This document shows positions 50,989 to 60,600 of a stretch of DNA of 64,000 bases, piece by piece. Within the stretch, counting starts at the first letter, position 1. Every line of letters begins with the position of its first letter. The DNA lies in assembly GCA_959603585.1 (NCBI GenBank), contig CAUGYD010000002.1, positions 264,694 to 328,693 of the forward strand, given 5' to 3'. The notes under the pieces were generated by a model. The model did no database searches and had not been told where the DNA came from. It saw nothing but the letters and a program-made list of their open reading frames with translations. The translations under genes and the position numbers were made by a program. This stretch comes from Scatosoma sp900555925. Its GTDB lineage: Bacteria > Bacillota > Clostridia > Christensenellales > Borkfalkiaceae.

Positions 50989-51540
50989 TCAATCGTCCGA
51001 AAGTCCGAGCGTTTCCAAGACTTCTTTCAAGTCCCACTCCCCGTCCGCAGGCAGGGACGGTTCCTCGGAAAAAGTTAATTCCGTATGTATTTCCGAGGCT
51101 TCTTCCGAAGAAAGCCCCGAAGAAATTTCGTCGAGTATTTCCGACCGTTCTGCAGCCTCTTCCTCGTTCGGGGACAAAAGAGCTTTTAAGCGCCTCTCAA
51201 ACGCCTTAAAACGCGATCCGACCGCCTCGTCGGGGTAAGATGCGCGAACGTCGTCCAAGAGCCTCTGAGCCTTTTCCGCGGCCTGTAAAGCCATGGCCCT
51301 TTGCGAAGCGAAATAGGCTTCCGTTTCTTCCTGCATTTCCTCGCGTTTTTCGCTCGCGGCGATCATCGCGTCGGAAATGGATTGCTTCTGCGCTCTCAGG
51401 ACGGAAATTTCCGCCGAAAGGCGGCGGTTTTCCTCCTTCAACTCCGCCAAAGCGGCTTGTAAATCTTTCAGCCGTCTGTCGTATTCCTCCGAAAGCGCGG
51501 AAATTTCCCGCTCGTGGCGGCGCGCGGAATACAGCTTCAT
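50989..51540 (-). CDS. Coiled-coil protein, possibly DivIVA-like
   Basis: A 183-residue, highly charged protein. A long coiled coil (about 5-105, Glu/Lys/Arg/Ala/Leu heptads) is followed by a disordered acidic region (about 120-183). The position in a cell-envelope operon and the heptad pattern recall DivIVA/GpsB division proteins, but the DivIVA N-terminal lipid-binding motif is not evident. The start overlaps the nicotinate phosphoribosyltransferase stop by one base (TAATG). Function unknown. Confidence 0.7.
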   Translation of the reverse strand: MKLYSARRHEREISALSEEYDRRLKDLQAALAELKEENRRLSAEISVLRAQKQSISDAMIAASEKREEMQEETEAYFASQRAMALQAAEKAQRLLDDVRASYPDEAVGSRFKAFERRLKALLSPNEEEAAERSEILDEISSGLSSEEASEIHTELTFSEEPSLPADGEWDLKEVLETLGLSDD

Positions 51541-52988
51541 TATTCCTTCTCCCCGCCCGTTCCGCCGCGGATTTCGTCCAGCATACGGCTTTTCAGTGCG
51601 TGCAGTTTTTCGGAGAGGTCTACCTTATAGAGCTGCGGCATGTCGAGGCGGAGATATTCTTCCCAGAATTTGGACAGTTCCGCTTTGGAAAAAGCCTGCA
51701 CGTCCATGAGGGAAGGAAAACGATAGACGAGCTTTCCCTTTTCCACGACCGTATGCAAGAGAGGCTCCGCGCGGAAGTTTCTGACCGTGGTTCGCTTCCA
51801 TGTTTCGAGCGGATGGAAAATCGTGAGCGGTTTGCTTTCGTCGATACGTTCGTCCCGCATGGTAATCAGGTCGGCAATCGCCATTCCGCTTTCTTTATCG
51901 TACAGGCGGAAAAGATTTTTGAAGGAAGGATTGGTGATTTTCGCCGCGTTGTCGGAGAGCTTGATTTTCGGAATCATCTTTCCGTCCCTGAACACCGCCG
52001 CGAGCTTATATACTCCGCCCAGCGCGGGCATCTCCTCCGACGTGATGAGCTTCGTCCCCACGCCCCAAAGGTCTATTTTGGCCCCCTGCTGCATGAGCGA
52101 AGAAATCGAATATTCGTCGAGGTCGCCCGAAGCGCAGATAATCGCATCGGAAAATCCCGCTTCGTCCAGCATTTTTCTCGCCTTTTTGGAAAGATAGGCA
52201 AAGTCGCCGCTGTCGAGACGTATCCCGCGGGGACGATACCCCTCCGCCGCAAGCTCCTTAAATACCTTTATCGCATTGGGAACGCCGCTCCTGAGCGTGT
52301 CATAGGTATCGACGAGCAGCAGGCAATTATCGGGATAGCTTTTCGCATAGGCTTTGAAAGCCTCGTATTCACTGTCGAAATCCATCACCCAGCTATGCGC
52401 CATGGTACCGGAAACGGGAACGCCGAACATCTGTCCCGCGAGGACGTTGGACGTCGAAGAGCAGCCGCCGATGACCGCCGCCCGCGCGCCGTAAATGCCG
52501 GCATCGGGCGCCTGAGCGCGGCGCAGGCCGAATTCCATCACCGAACCTTTCCCCGCCGCTCGGCAAATCTTGGAGGATTTCGTCGCAATCAATGTCTGAT
52601 GATTAATAATATTGAGCAATGCCGTCTCTGCAAACTGCGCCTGAATGAGCGGCGCTTTCACGGTCAGAATGGGTTCGCCTGGAAAGACGGGTTCTCCTTC
52701 CTTTACCGCATAGACGTCGCCCGTAAAGCGCATGTTTTCGAGATAGTCGAGGAAATCTTCGCCGAATAATCCCAAAGAACGGAGATACGCCATATCCTCC
52801 GCGGAAAAACGCCAGTTCAGGAGATACTCCATCGCCTGTTCCAGCCCCGCCGCAAGCGAATAGGTTATAAGTTTATTCTGGCGAAAAAAAATATCGAATA
52901 CCGCTTCTTCTTCATGCTTTCCATGCTTATAGAAGCCATACGCCATGGTGAGTTCGTAAAGGTCGGTCAAAAGGGTAAGATTTCTCAT
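51540..52988 (-). CDS. pncB: Nicotinate phosphoribosyltransferase
   Basis: A 482-residue salvage enzyme that makes nicotinate mononucleotide for NAD from nicotinate and PRPP with ATP. NLTLLTDLYELTMAYGF at the start, MEFGLRRAQAPDAG (about 170), the phosphorylated His in GTMAHSWVM (about 210) and GIRLDSGDFAYLSKKARK (about 275) are typical of the long Gram-positive type. ATG 52988 directly follows the lgt stop with GAGG upstream; a longer frame into lgt is not supported. Confidence 0.94.
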   Translation of the reverse strand: MRNLTLLTDLYELTMAYGFYKHGKHEEEAVFDIFFRQNKLITYSLAAGLEQAMEYLLNWRFSAEDMAYLRSLGLFGEDFLDYLENMRFTGDVYAVKEGEPVFPGEPILTVKAPLIQAQFAETALLNIINHQTLIATKSSKICRAAGKGSVMEFGLRRAQAPDAGIYGARAAVIGGCSSTSNVLAGQMFGVPVSGTMAHSWVMDFDSEYEAFKAYAKSYPDNCLLLVDTYDTLRSGVPNAIKVFKELAAEGYRPRGIRLDSGDFAYLSKKARKMLDEAGFSDAIICASGDLDEYSISSLMQQGAKIDLWGVGTKLITSEEMPALGGVYKLAAVFRDGKMIPKIKLSDNAAKITNPSFKNLFRLYDKESGMAIADLITMRDERIDESKPLTIFHPLETWKRTTVRNFRAEPLLHTVVEKGKLVYRFPSLMDVQAFSKAELSKFWEEYLRLDMPQLYKVDLSEKLHALKSRMLDEIRGGTGGEKE

Positions 52989-52989
52989 T

Positions 52990-54126
52990 TTATTCCTCGT
53001 CCGCCCCCTTTCCGTCCTTTTTGCCGTTTTCGCGGCTTTCGTTATCTCCGCCGTTCCCGCCAATCCCGTCGTTTTCCCCGAGCTCTTGCTCTTCGTCGTT
53101 TTCTTCTGTTTCTTCTTCCTTTTCCGGCGCGGGTTTTACATAATTTTCGGGAAATATTTTGCACATCATGTTGATTTTCGTCAGATATGCGACTTCCTTT
53201 TTATTGTCCTTGATATAGGCGGTAATTCCGTAAGGATCGCCGATGGCGGAGCCGATATATTTGCCCTCCTTCTTTCTGTTGAGGAACAGCAGAACGAGCA
53301 ACAACGCGATGCCCGCGAACAGCATAAGGAGCGAAAAAACGAAAGACCACTGCACTTTATCTCCCAAAATATACGACGGGTCGCGCAGGGGCTCCATAAT
53401 CGAGCGGACGAGTCCGTAATTGATGAAATAAAAAGCGACGTTCAGACCGTTGGGTTTTTTTGGATTTTTCCACGCGTGGACGAACAGGAGAATCGCGACG
53501 ACGAGATTGATAAAACTTTCATAGAAAAAGAAAGCATAGTGCCACGTCCCGCCGGAAATATCGCTGTTGCCGCCGAAGATTTTTTCAAAAGTAAGGACAA
53601 AAGTCTGTAAGCAGCTTCCGCCGTCCGTCTTATTGATATAGACGGCAAACGGGAAGAATTGCAGAGCCTCGTTGGTGACTTCCGCGCCGTAAACTTCCTG
53701 ATTGGCGAAATTGCCCCAACGCCCGATTGCCTGTGCGAGCAGAAGCCCCACTACGATACAGTCCGCCGCGCGGAAAAAATTGACCTTTTTGAAATAGCTG
53801 ACCGCGAGCACGCTGATCGTACCGCCCAAGATACCTCCGATAATGGAAAGCCCTCCCTCGCGAATGGATTCCATGGAAAACCAATCCTTTAAAGGCAGTC
53901 CGTCGGTAATGCAGTAAAAGAGACGGGTAGTGATGAGCGCTACGGGCAGAGTGACGCAAAAATAGGTCAGAAACAAATCCGAGGACATATTTCTGCGCTT
54001 AAAGAGCAGCGAAATGACAAAAAACGCCGCAATCATACCGCATACGATGATGATCGCGTATGCGTAAATTTTGAATCCGAAAATGGAGATTCCGGGATTC
54101 TCGTACTGCAAAAGAGCGTCAAGCAT
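52990..54126 (-). CDS. lgt: Prolipoprotein diacylglyceryl transferase with acidic tail
   Basis: Membrane enzyme that attaches diacylglycerol to the lipobox cysteine of prolipoproteins, several of which are encoded in this window. The Lgt signature LAQAIGRWGNFANQEVYG (about 140) and the later YGLVRSIMEPLRDPS (about 255) are present, with seven helices. The protein is 378 residues, about 80-100 longer than usual. The extra C-terminus (about 310-378) is Glu/Asp/Gly/Asn-rich (ENDEEQELGEND) and probably disordered in the cytoplasm. AAGGAG precedes ATG 54126. First gene of the lgt - pncB - coiled-coil - lspA - rluD-like - pyrR operon. Confidence 0.95.
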   Translation of the reverse strand: MLDALLQYENPGISIFGFKIYAYAIIIVCGMIAAFFVISLLFKRRNMSSDLFLTYFCVTLPVALITTRLFYCITDGLPLKDWFSMESIREGGLSIIGGILGGTISVLAVSYFKKVNFFRAADCIVVGLLLAQAIGRWGNFANQEVYGAEVTNEALQFFPFAVYINKTDGGSCLQTFVLTFEKIFGGNSDISGGTWHYAFFFYESFINLVVAILLFVHAWKNPKKPNGLNVAFYFINYGLVRSIMEPLRDPSYILGDKVQWSFVFSLLMLFAGIALLLVLLFLNRKKEGKYIGSAIGDPYGITAYIKDNKKEVAYLTKINMMCKIFPENYVKPAPEKEEETEENDEEQELGENDGIGGNGGDNESRENGKKDGKGADEE

Positions 54127-54163
54127 ATAGCTCTCTCCTTGTATTTTCGATGTCGTTTCTATT

Positions 54164-54192
54164 ATTATACCACAATAAAAAAAAATCGTCAA
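54164..54192 (-). promoter_or_regulatory. Promoter of the lgt operon, overlapping the upstream terminator
   Basis: TTGACG (54187-54192) and TATAAT (54164-54169) with a 17-base spacer. The -35 element lies inside the terminator hairpin of the ECF gene. Confidence 0.8.
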
Positions 54193-54211
54193 GGACTGCC
54201 CGACGATTTTT
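54173..54211 (-). terminator. Terminator of the ECF S-component gene
   Basis: AAAAATCGTC and GACGATTTTT arms with an 11-base loop, followed by a long T run on the minus strand. The T run and 3' arm are also the lgt promoter spacer and -35. Confidence 0.88.
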
Positions 54212-54236
54212 CAGCTTTTCCGGAAGTTGTTACAGT

Positions 54237-54887
54237 TTACGAAATATTGATTTTTAACGGTTTAATCTTATTGACTAAGGGTACGAGAGCAAACAAAAGG
54301 GCATAATTGACTACACAATTCCAAATCTGCCCCCTGAAAATCATACGATAGAATACATATCCGAAATAGGTGACCCCCGTTCCGAATTTTTCGGAGACGT
54401 AATCGACGGCTGCGGCCGTAAATCCCATTCCTTTCTGGTAGAAATACAAGCCCGTACTGTTTATGCCTATCGAGCATACGAAAAAGGAAAGCATACACAC
54501 GAGAGCGAGTTTTACGTACACGGCGCCGCGGAATTTCCATTTCGCCGCGTTGAATACGAGCCCCGCGAAAAATGCCGTCATACCCGTCGAAAGCCCGACC
54601 CACGGCATATAGATCATTCCCCAACTATTATAGAGAAATCCGATAGTGTCGCCGATAAAGCAGGCGGCAAAACCGCAAACGGGACCGAGTATAATTCCCG
54701 CAAGAGCGGAAATGACGAGCGTGACGGAAAACTGCACGTCGAGCATTTTGAATTCGAGAAACATATTCGCAACGACGGACAAAGCCGTTATCACTGCTAT
54801 GTAAGCGATTTTCTGCCCCGACGATTTTGATAAAATCAGTTCGGAAAAAAAGGTTCGTTTAAGGACTGTGTTTTGTGTTTTTGTCAT
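54237..54887 (-). CDS. folT: ECF transporter S component, FolT-like
   Basis: A 216-residue membrane protein with about six helices that would bind a vitamin and use the shared ECF module (EcfAA'T, encoded elsewhere) for uptake. AYIAVITALSVVANMFLEFK and VTLVISALAGIILGPVCGFAACFIGDTIGF are S-component signatures. Folate is the likely substrate because a THF riboswitch precedes the gene. ATG 54887 has GGGAGG 10 bases upstream, inside a regulatory hairpin. Confidence 0.88.
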   Translation of the reverse strand: MTKTQNTVLKRTFFSELILSKSSGQKIAYIAVITALSVVANMFLEFKMLDVQFSVTLVISALAGIILGPVCGFAACFIGDTIGFLYNSWGMIYMPWVGLSTGMTAFFAGLVFNAAKWKFRGAVYVKLALVCMLSFFVCSIGINSTGLYFYQKGMGFTAAAVDYVSEKFGTGVTYFGYVFYRMIFRGQIWNCVVNYALLFALVPLVNKIKPLKINIS

Positions 54888-55088
54888 AAAATAAAAACCT
54901 CCCAAAATCGAGAGGTCCGCGAAAGATGCGGAAGTTTTTTGACGCGCCTTCCGGAAATACGCGAAAAACTTCCCAAGGGTTCAGCGGACGCGCCGCGGCA
55001 CCGCAGAAAAGCCGTTGAGATTTGCTTTCCTTTCGTTCATCGACAACGTCCCGTTCGATGACACTTTACGCGCCTAAGGCTACTCTTA
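54888..55088 (-). promoter_or_regulatory. THF (tetrahydrofolate) riboswitch leader of folT
   Basis: The minus strand carries the THF aptamer core: GAGTAG near 55086, GCGCGTAAAGTG near 55070, GGGACGTTGT and ACGAAAGG, then GCGGTGCCGCGGCGCG (about 54982-55010). The expression platform has a long hairpin (GGAAGTTTTTCGCG with its partner, about 54930-54972). A small stem follows in which CCTCTC pairs with the ribosome site GGGAGG and a T run follows. Folate would hide the ribosome site or end transcription. The 295 bases between folT and the DUF421 gene hold this and promoters only. Confidence 0.85.
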
Positions 55089-55099
55089 ATCTTTGGTAT

Positions 55100-55128
55100 A
55101 TTATAATCCCTTATCCGTTTTTTTGCAA
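55100..55128 (-). promoter_or_regulatory. Promoter of the folT transcript
   Basis: TTGCAA (55123-55128) and TATAAT (55100-55105) with a 17-base spacer; RNA would start just before the aptamer. Confidence 0.75.
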
Positions 55129-55182
55129 GCGTTTGAACGGGCTAAAATACATAAAAGCAAATTTTTCGGAAATACTGCCTAT

Positions 55183-55869
55183 ATGGGTTTAATTTTCATC
55201 AGAACAATCATCGTTTTTATAACGCTGCTCGTTATCATGCGGCTGATGGGAAAAAGGCAAATCGGAGAAATGCAGCCCTTCGAGCTGGTTATCACTCTCC
55301 TTATCGCCGAGCTCGCCTGCATCCCCATGTCCGATACCTCTATCCCCCTCTTATATGGCATCATCTCTATATTGACAATCTATTTCCTTCATCAAATCGT
55401 CTGCCTTTTAGACCTCGGCTTTAAGTCCATGAAGGCCGTTTTGAGCGGTTCCCCCAGCATCGTCCTCAATAAACAGGGCATAGACGACACGCAGCTCAAA
55501 AAAAATAATCTCGACGTGTCCGACCTCATCGAAAGCCTGCGCGGCGCAGGCTATTTTTCTCTCGACGCCGTGGATTACGCGCTCTATGAAGCAAACGGCT
55601 CCTTTTCCGCTCTGCCCAAGCCGGATTACGAAAACTTGCAGAGTTCCCTCCCCGTCATTTTAATAGACGGAGGAAAATTCGATAAAAAAAATCTCGCCCT
55701 GACGAAAAAGAGCAAATCCTATTTTCTCGATATTCTTAAACAAAAGGACTGTAAGAGCGAAAAGCAAGTGCTCGTAATGACCGTAGACGGAAACGGGAAA
55801 GCCTATCTGCAAAAGAAAGGAAAAAAATACGAAGTATTCGAGCTTCAATGGGAGGAAAAATTATGGTAA
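55183..55869 (+). CDS. DUF421 (YetF/YrbG-family) membrane protein
   Basis: A 228-residue protein with three N-terminal helices (about 1-80) and the family core RLMGKRQIGEMQPFELVITL (about 20-40), followed by a cytoplasmic domain with the conserved SDLIESLRGAGYFSLDAVDYALYEANG (about 125). Family members occur in spore formers and elsewhere; their role is unsettled. ATG 55183 starts the family alignment; the ribosome site is weak (GGA 12 bases upstream). The next gene overlaps by 7 bases. DUF421 and DUF4363 genes often occur together. Confidence 0.87.
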   Translation: MGLIFIRTIIVFITLLVIMRLMGKRQIGEMQPFELVITLLIAELACIPMSDTSIPLLYGIISILTIYFLHQIVCLLDLGFKSMKAVLSGSPSIVLNKQGIDDTQLKKNNLDVSDLIESLRGAGYFSLDAVDYALYEANGSFSALPKPDYENLQSSLPVILIDGGKFDKKNLALTKKSKSYFLDILKQKDCKSEKQVLVMTVDGNGKAYLQKKGKKYEVFELQWEEKLW

Positions 55870-56240
55870 AAACTCTGGCGAGTATTTTCATCTCGCTGGC
55901 ACTGATCGTCGGAATTTCCGCTTACGACATCTACACGGTGGGGAAAACCTTCGACACGTTTACGGCGGCGCTGGAAGCGCTCTACGACAAAACGGAAAAC
56001 AAAACGGCTACCTATGAGGACGGGAAGGCAATCAGGACATTTTGGAAAGATAAAAAAAAGGGGCTTCACGTCTGGATTCCTCATGTCAGCATAGAAAATA
56101 TCGACTATCAACTCAACGAAGCTCTGGGATATCTCTATGAAGGAAAATACGACGACGCTCTGCCGAAAATAGAAGTGCTCATCGAAATGGCCGAAAAAAT
56201 TCCCAAGTCCTATTCGTTCAGTTTCGAAAATATCTTTTAA
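55863..56240 (+). CDS. DUF4363-family protein
   Basis: A 125-residue protein with one N-terminal hydrophobic helix (about 3-25) that may anchor it outside the membrane. The rest is helical (FDTFTAALEALYDK, ENIDYQLNEALGYL, DDALPKIEVLIEMAEKIP). It matches the DUF4363 pattern known from Clostridia and is coupled to the DUF421 gene, with GGGAGG before ATG 55863. A joint membrane complex is likely; function unknown. Confidence 0.82.
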   Translation: MVKTLASIFISLALIVGISAYDIYTVGKTFDTFTAALEALYDKTENKTATYEDGKAIRTFWKDKKKGLHVWIPHVSIENIDYQLNEALGYLYEGKYDDALPKIEVLIEMAEKIPKSYSFSFENIF

Positions 56241-56268
56241 GAAAAATTTGAAACTGTTTTTTAAGCAG

Positions 56269-56295
56269 AAAAGCGCCCTTTTCGGGCGCTTTTTA
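56269..56295. terminator. Bidirectional terminator after the DUF4363 gene
   Basis: AAAAGCGCCC and GGGCGCTTTT around a 5-base loop, with T runs on both strands. It also ends the minus-strand activase operon. Confidence 0.9.
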
Positions 56296-56329
56296 TCCGT
56301 TTATCAAATTCAGACATGTTGAATCTTTT

Positions 56330-57616
56330 TTAAAGCTTTTCCTTGCGATTTTTCAAATTTTCCCGCGCGGTGGCCAACATCAATTTTATGCGGTTTTCCT
56401 GATTGACGCGGGTAGCGGACGGGTCGTAGTCGATGGGGACGATATTTTCGTCCCGATAAAGATTTTTCAAGGCCCGCACCGCGCCTTTTCCCGCAATGTG
56501 ATTGGGCAGACAACCGAACGGCTGTGCGCAGACGATATTATCCGTTCCCGTCTCCGCCAGCGCCGCCATTTCGGCGGGAATCAGCCAGCCTTCCCCCATC
56601 TTTACGCCCTGATTGATAACCTTATCGGCACAGCGGCGGAGATGCTGGAAGTCATGCGGCGGCTCAAACGTGCCGTCCTCGACAAAAATTTTAATAATCT
56701 GCTTTTGGATATGATAAGCGTATTTATAAACGAGCGAGTAAATAAAGCCCGTTTTTTTCGTCCTTCCGTAAAGTTTCGTATCATTGATATTATTTACGAT
56801 ACAATACAATACGAAATCCATGAGCGCGGGCACGACGGGTTCGCACCCCTCCGAAAGCAGAAATTCCTCCAAATGAGAATTTCCGAGCGGAGAATATTTG
56901 ACGTAAATTTCTCCGACGATCCCCACCTTTACTTTTTCCTCGTCCGTGCGGTCGATCTGACTGAAACGCTCGATCAGACGACGAATAATCTTTTTATATT
57001 TTTTATATGCTTTACTATCGAAAGACTTTTTGATTTCCGCAAAACATTCCTCTCGCGCCCTGTCCGTATCCCCGATATTCTTTTCATACGGCTTGCACTG
57101 GTTATACAGCGTCATGAGCGTATCACCGTAAAAAATGCCGAAAGCGAGCTGCAACAACAGTGACAAATCTATCTCGATTCCGTTCCCCTTTTCCAGCCCC
57201 GAAAAATTCAGGGACATGACGGGCACCTGCGGAAACTCCGCCTTCAACGCTTTCCTGATAAGCGGAATATAATTGGAGGCGCGGCATCCGCCGCCCGATT
57301 GCGTAATCATTACCGCAGTGTGATTTACGTCGTATTTTCCGCTTTTCAGGGCGTCCAAATACTGCCCTATGACGCAGAGCGCAGGATAACAGGTATCGTT
57401 ATGGACGTGCTTTAAGCCCTCGTCGATGACCGCGCGGGAATCGTTCTTCAAGACCTCCATGCGATAGCCGCGGCGGCCTACGATATGCTTGATGATATCG
57501 AAATGATACGGGAGCATGTCAGGGACGAGTATGGTATACGTCCCCTTCATTTCGGGCGCAAATTTCGGATAGTCGTCGGTATAATCCACCGTTTTTTTCT
57601 TTTCGTTTTCCTGCAT
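56330..57616 (-). CDS. Acyl-CoA dehydratase activase-related protein (COG3581 type)
   Basis: A 428-residue protein of the 2-hydroxyglutaryl-CoA dehydratase-associated group. In many Firmicutes this is the C-terminal third of a single protein of about 1400 residues; here it is a separate gene 4 bases after the activase gene. Conserved cysteines are in HVHNDTCYPALCVIGQY (about 75), TQSGGGCRASNY (about 110) and AQPFGCLPNHIAGKGA (about 368), probable iron-sulfur or substrate positions. GGAGG for its ATG overlaps the upstream stop. Partner of the next gene; physiological role unknown. Confidence 0.85.
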   Translation of the reverse strand: MQENEKKKTVDYTDDYPKFAPEMKGTYTILVPDMLPYHFDIIKHIVGRRGYRMEVLKNDSRAVIDEGLKHVHNDTCYPALCVIGQYLDALKSGKYDVNHTAVMITQSGGGCRASNYIPLIRKALKAEFPQVPVMSLNFSGLEKGNGIEIDLSLLLQLAFGIFYGDTLMTLYNQCKPYEKNIGDTDRAREECFAEIKKSFDSKAYKKYKKIIRRLIERFSQIDRTDEEKVKVGIVGEIYVKYSPLGNSHLEEFLLSEGCEPVVPALMDFVLYCIVNNINDTKLYGRTKKTGFIYSLVYKYAYHIQKQIIKIFVEDGTFEPPHDFQHLRRCADKVINQGVKMGEGWLIPAEMAALAETGTDNIVCAQPFGCLPNHIAGKGAVRALKNLYRDENIVPIDYDPSATRVNQENRIKLMLATARENLKNRKEKL

Positions 57617-57619
57617 TGT

Positions 57620-60600
57620 CTATGCCTCCAAAGAAGCGTCCGCCGCCGCGGCTTCCGCTTCGATTTCGGGACGCGCCAGATTTTCGTTCGCGGCCGTTTC
57701 CCGAGCGGCCTTCTGTTCCTCGATTGCCGCAAGCATACTGCGCAGGCGGATACGCACCACGCCGAGATTGTTGATTTCGTCTATTTTGATCTGCGTATAC
57801 AGTTTTCCGTTCTTTTCGAGTATGGAACGCATTTCGTCCGTCGTTATCGCGTCTATGCCGCAGCCGAAAGAGACGAGCTGAACGAGATTCATATCTTCGT
57901 TGCGGGAAACGTACTCCGCCGCGCGGTAAAGGCGCGCGTGATACGTCCACTGATTGAGCACATTGACTTTGACGAGCGGCGCCTCCTCAAAAATGCTGTC
58001 CTCGGAAAGCACGGCAAGATCCAGCGACGTCAAAAGTTTTCCGATTCCGTGGTTAATTTCGGGGTCGGCATGATACGGACGCCCCGCAAGGACGATGATT
58101 TGCTTTCCTTCGGCGCGAGCCTTGGAGATAATCTCCCTACCCTTTTCCCGAACGTCGGCGTGATACTTTTCAAGGCGGGCAAAGCCCTCATCCAGCGCTT
58201 CCTCAATTCTCCTTTTCGGAAACTTATATTTCCCCAGCGCGCGGCGCAGGTTGCGAACCGTCGTTTCCCGCATATTGGGGTCGAGATAAGGCATGACGAA
58301 ATTATCGTCGTTCAGGCGCTCGTTATTCGCTTTCAGAAGTTCCGCATAGTACGCCACAACCGGACAATTATAGTGATTGACGGAATCGTGCTCGTCGATA
58401 TTATAACTCTCGCAAGGGTAGAAGATAAAATCCACCCCTTTATCCAAAAGGCTCTCGATATGTCCGTGCATGAGTTTCGCGGGATAACACGCCGTATCGC
58501 TCGCCACCGTATGCTGTCCGCGGAAATACAATTCACGCGAACTCTTGTCGCTGAGGACAACTTCAAAGCCTAACTTTTCAAAAAATCCCGCCCACAGAGG
58601 AAGCTGTTCAAACATGACGAGCTGAAAGGGAAGTCCCACGCGGCCGAGCTTTTCCGTCGTTCCGTCCGACGGCGTTACGCTCTCCTGCAATCTGCGGTAC
58701 TTATAGGCGAACATATCCAAAGCATCCGAACGGAGCTTTTTTCCCGCGCCTCTTTCACACTTATTCCCCGATATGTATTTCCTGCCGTCCGCAAACGTGA
58801 TAATGTTGATATTACAATTCGACGTACAGCCGTGGCAGTTTGCACAGCGAGAGGTATAGGTAAAATCGGAAAGCTCGATCGGAGAGGCGAGGGAACTCGC
58901 CGCGACGTAAGCGGGCTGCGTCTCCTTGGCGTAAAGCGCCGCCCCGAACGCGCCCATCAATCCCGCAATCGCGGGACGGATAACTTCTTTCCCCGTCTCC
59001 TTTTCAAAGGAACGGAGCACGGCGTCGTTCATGAACGTTCCGCCCTGCACGACGATATGCTCGCCGAGCTCCTCGGGCGTCTTTGCCCGAATGACTTTAT
59101 AAATAGCGTTTTTGACGATGGACGACGAAAGCCCCGCGGAGATGTCCTCGACGGTAGCGCCCTCTTTCTGCGCCTGCTTGACGGAACTGTTCATGAACAC
59201 CGTACAGCGCGAACCCAATTCGACGGGGTTTTTCGCAAAGAGGCCGAGCCTCGAAAAGGTTTCGATGTCCATATTCATGGCTTTGGCAAACGTCTGGATA
59301 AACGAACCGCAACCCGAAGAACAGGCTTCGTTGAGCATAATGGAATCGATGGCGTGATTTTTGACCTTGAAGCATTTAATATCCTGCCCGCCGATGTCGA
59401 TGATGAAATCGGCCTTCGGATTGAAATGAAGAGCGGCCTTGAAGTGCGCCACGGTCTCCACAATGCCGAAATCGGCCTTCAAGGCGGCCTTGATGAGATC
59501 CTCGCCGTATCCCGTCACCGCGGCGGCGCGGATATTGATTCTGTCCCCTCCGAGTTCGTAAATCTCTTTGAGCTTCTCCACGACTATATCGAGCGGCTGA
59601 CCGTTATTCGACTGATAATGAGAATATAAAATTTTACAATCCTCGGTAATGAGAATCATCTTCGTCGTCGTAGATCCGCTGTCGATTCCGAGATAGGCGT
59701 CGCCACGATAGGTATGAATATCCGCAAATTCGAGATCGCTGCGCTTATGGCGGGCGATAAATTCGTCGTATTCCACGCGGTCCTTGAAAAGAGGTTCGCC
59801 CGTGACGATGTCGTCGCTGTTTTTGCTGTTTTCTATTTTACGGATAATCTCGTCCATGGACGTTTCATCCGCGTTTTCCGAATAAAGCGCGGCCCCCAAA
59901 GACATGAAGCAGGGCGCGTTTTCGGGAAATATCGCATGCTTGTCGTCGAGTTTCAGAGTTTCCTTGAACGCGCGGCGAAGCGCCTTTAAGAAGTACAGCG
60001 GTCCGCCGAGAAAGAGCACTTTTCCCTTAATCCGTCGCCCCTGCGCCAATCCCGCCACCGTCTGGTCCACCACGGCTTGAAAAATAGAAGCGGAAATATC
60101 CGATTTTGCCGCGCCTTGATTGAGCAGCGGCTGAATGTCCGACTTTGCAAATACTCCGCACCGCGAAGCGATAGGATATGTCTTTTCGGCACGCAAAGCC
60201 AATTCGTCCATTTCGGAAACGGAAATATTGAGAAGCGTCGCCATCTGGTCGATAAAGGCGCCCGTCCCGCCCGCACAGCTCCCGTTCATGCGCTGTTCGG
60301 TTCCGCCCGTCAGGAAAATAATTTTCGCGTCCTCGCCGCCCAGCTCTACCGCCGCGTCCGCGTCGGGATAATAATGTCGAATCGCGATAAAAGCAGCCTG
60401 TACCTCCTGCACGAAGGAAATGCCGCTCTTTTCCGCCAAACCCAGCCCCGCGCTTCCCGTAACGGCGGCACGGAACTGCTCACCCGGAAAAAGGGAAGCA
60501 ACCTTTTTCAATTCTCCTAAAACACATTCCTTGACCTTAGAAAAATGCCTCTCATAACTTTTATATAGGATTTTATTCGTATTCGGATCGATCACCGTCA

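Noticed and set aside
57485..58573. 362-codon plus-strand frame opposite the activase genes
   Set aside because: Antisense shadow of two conserved genes.
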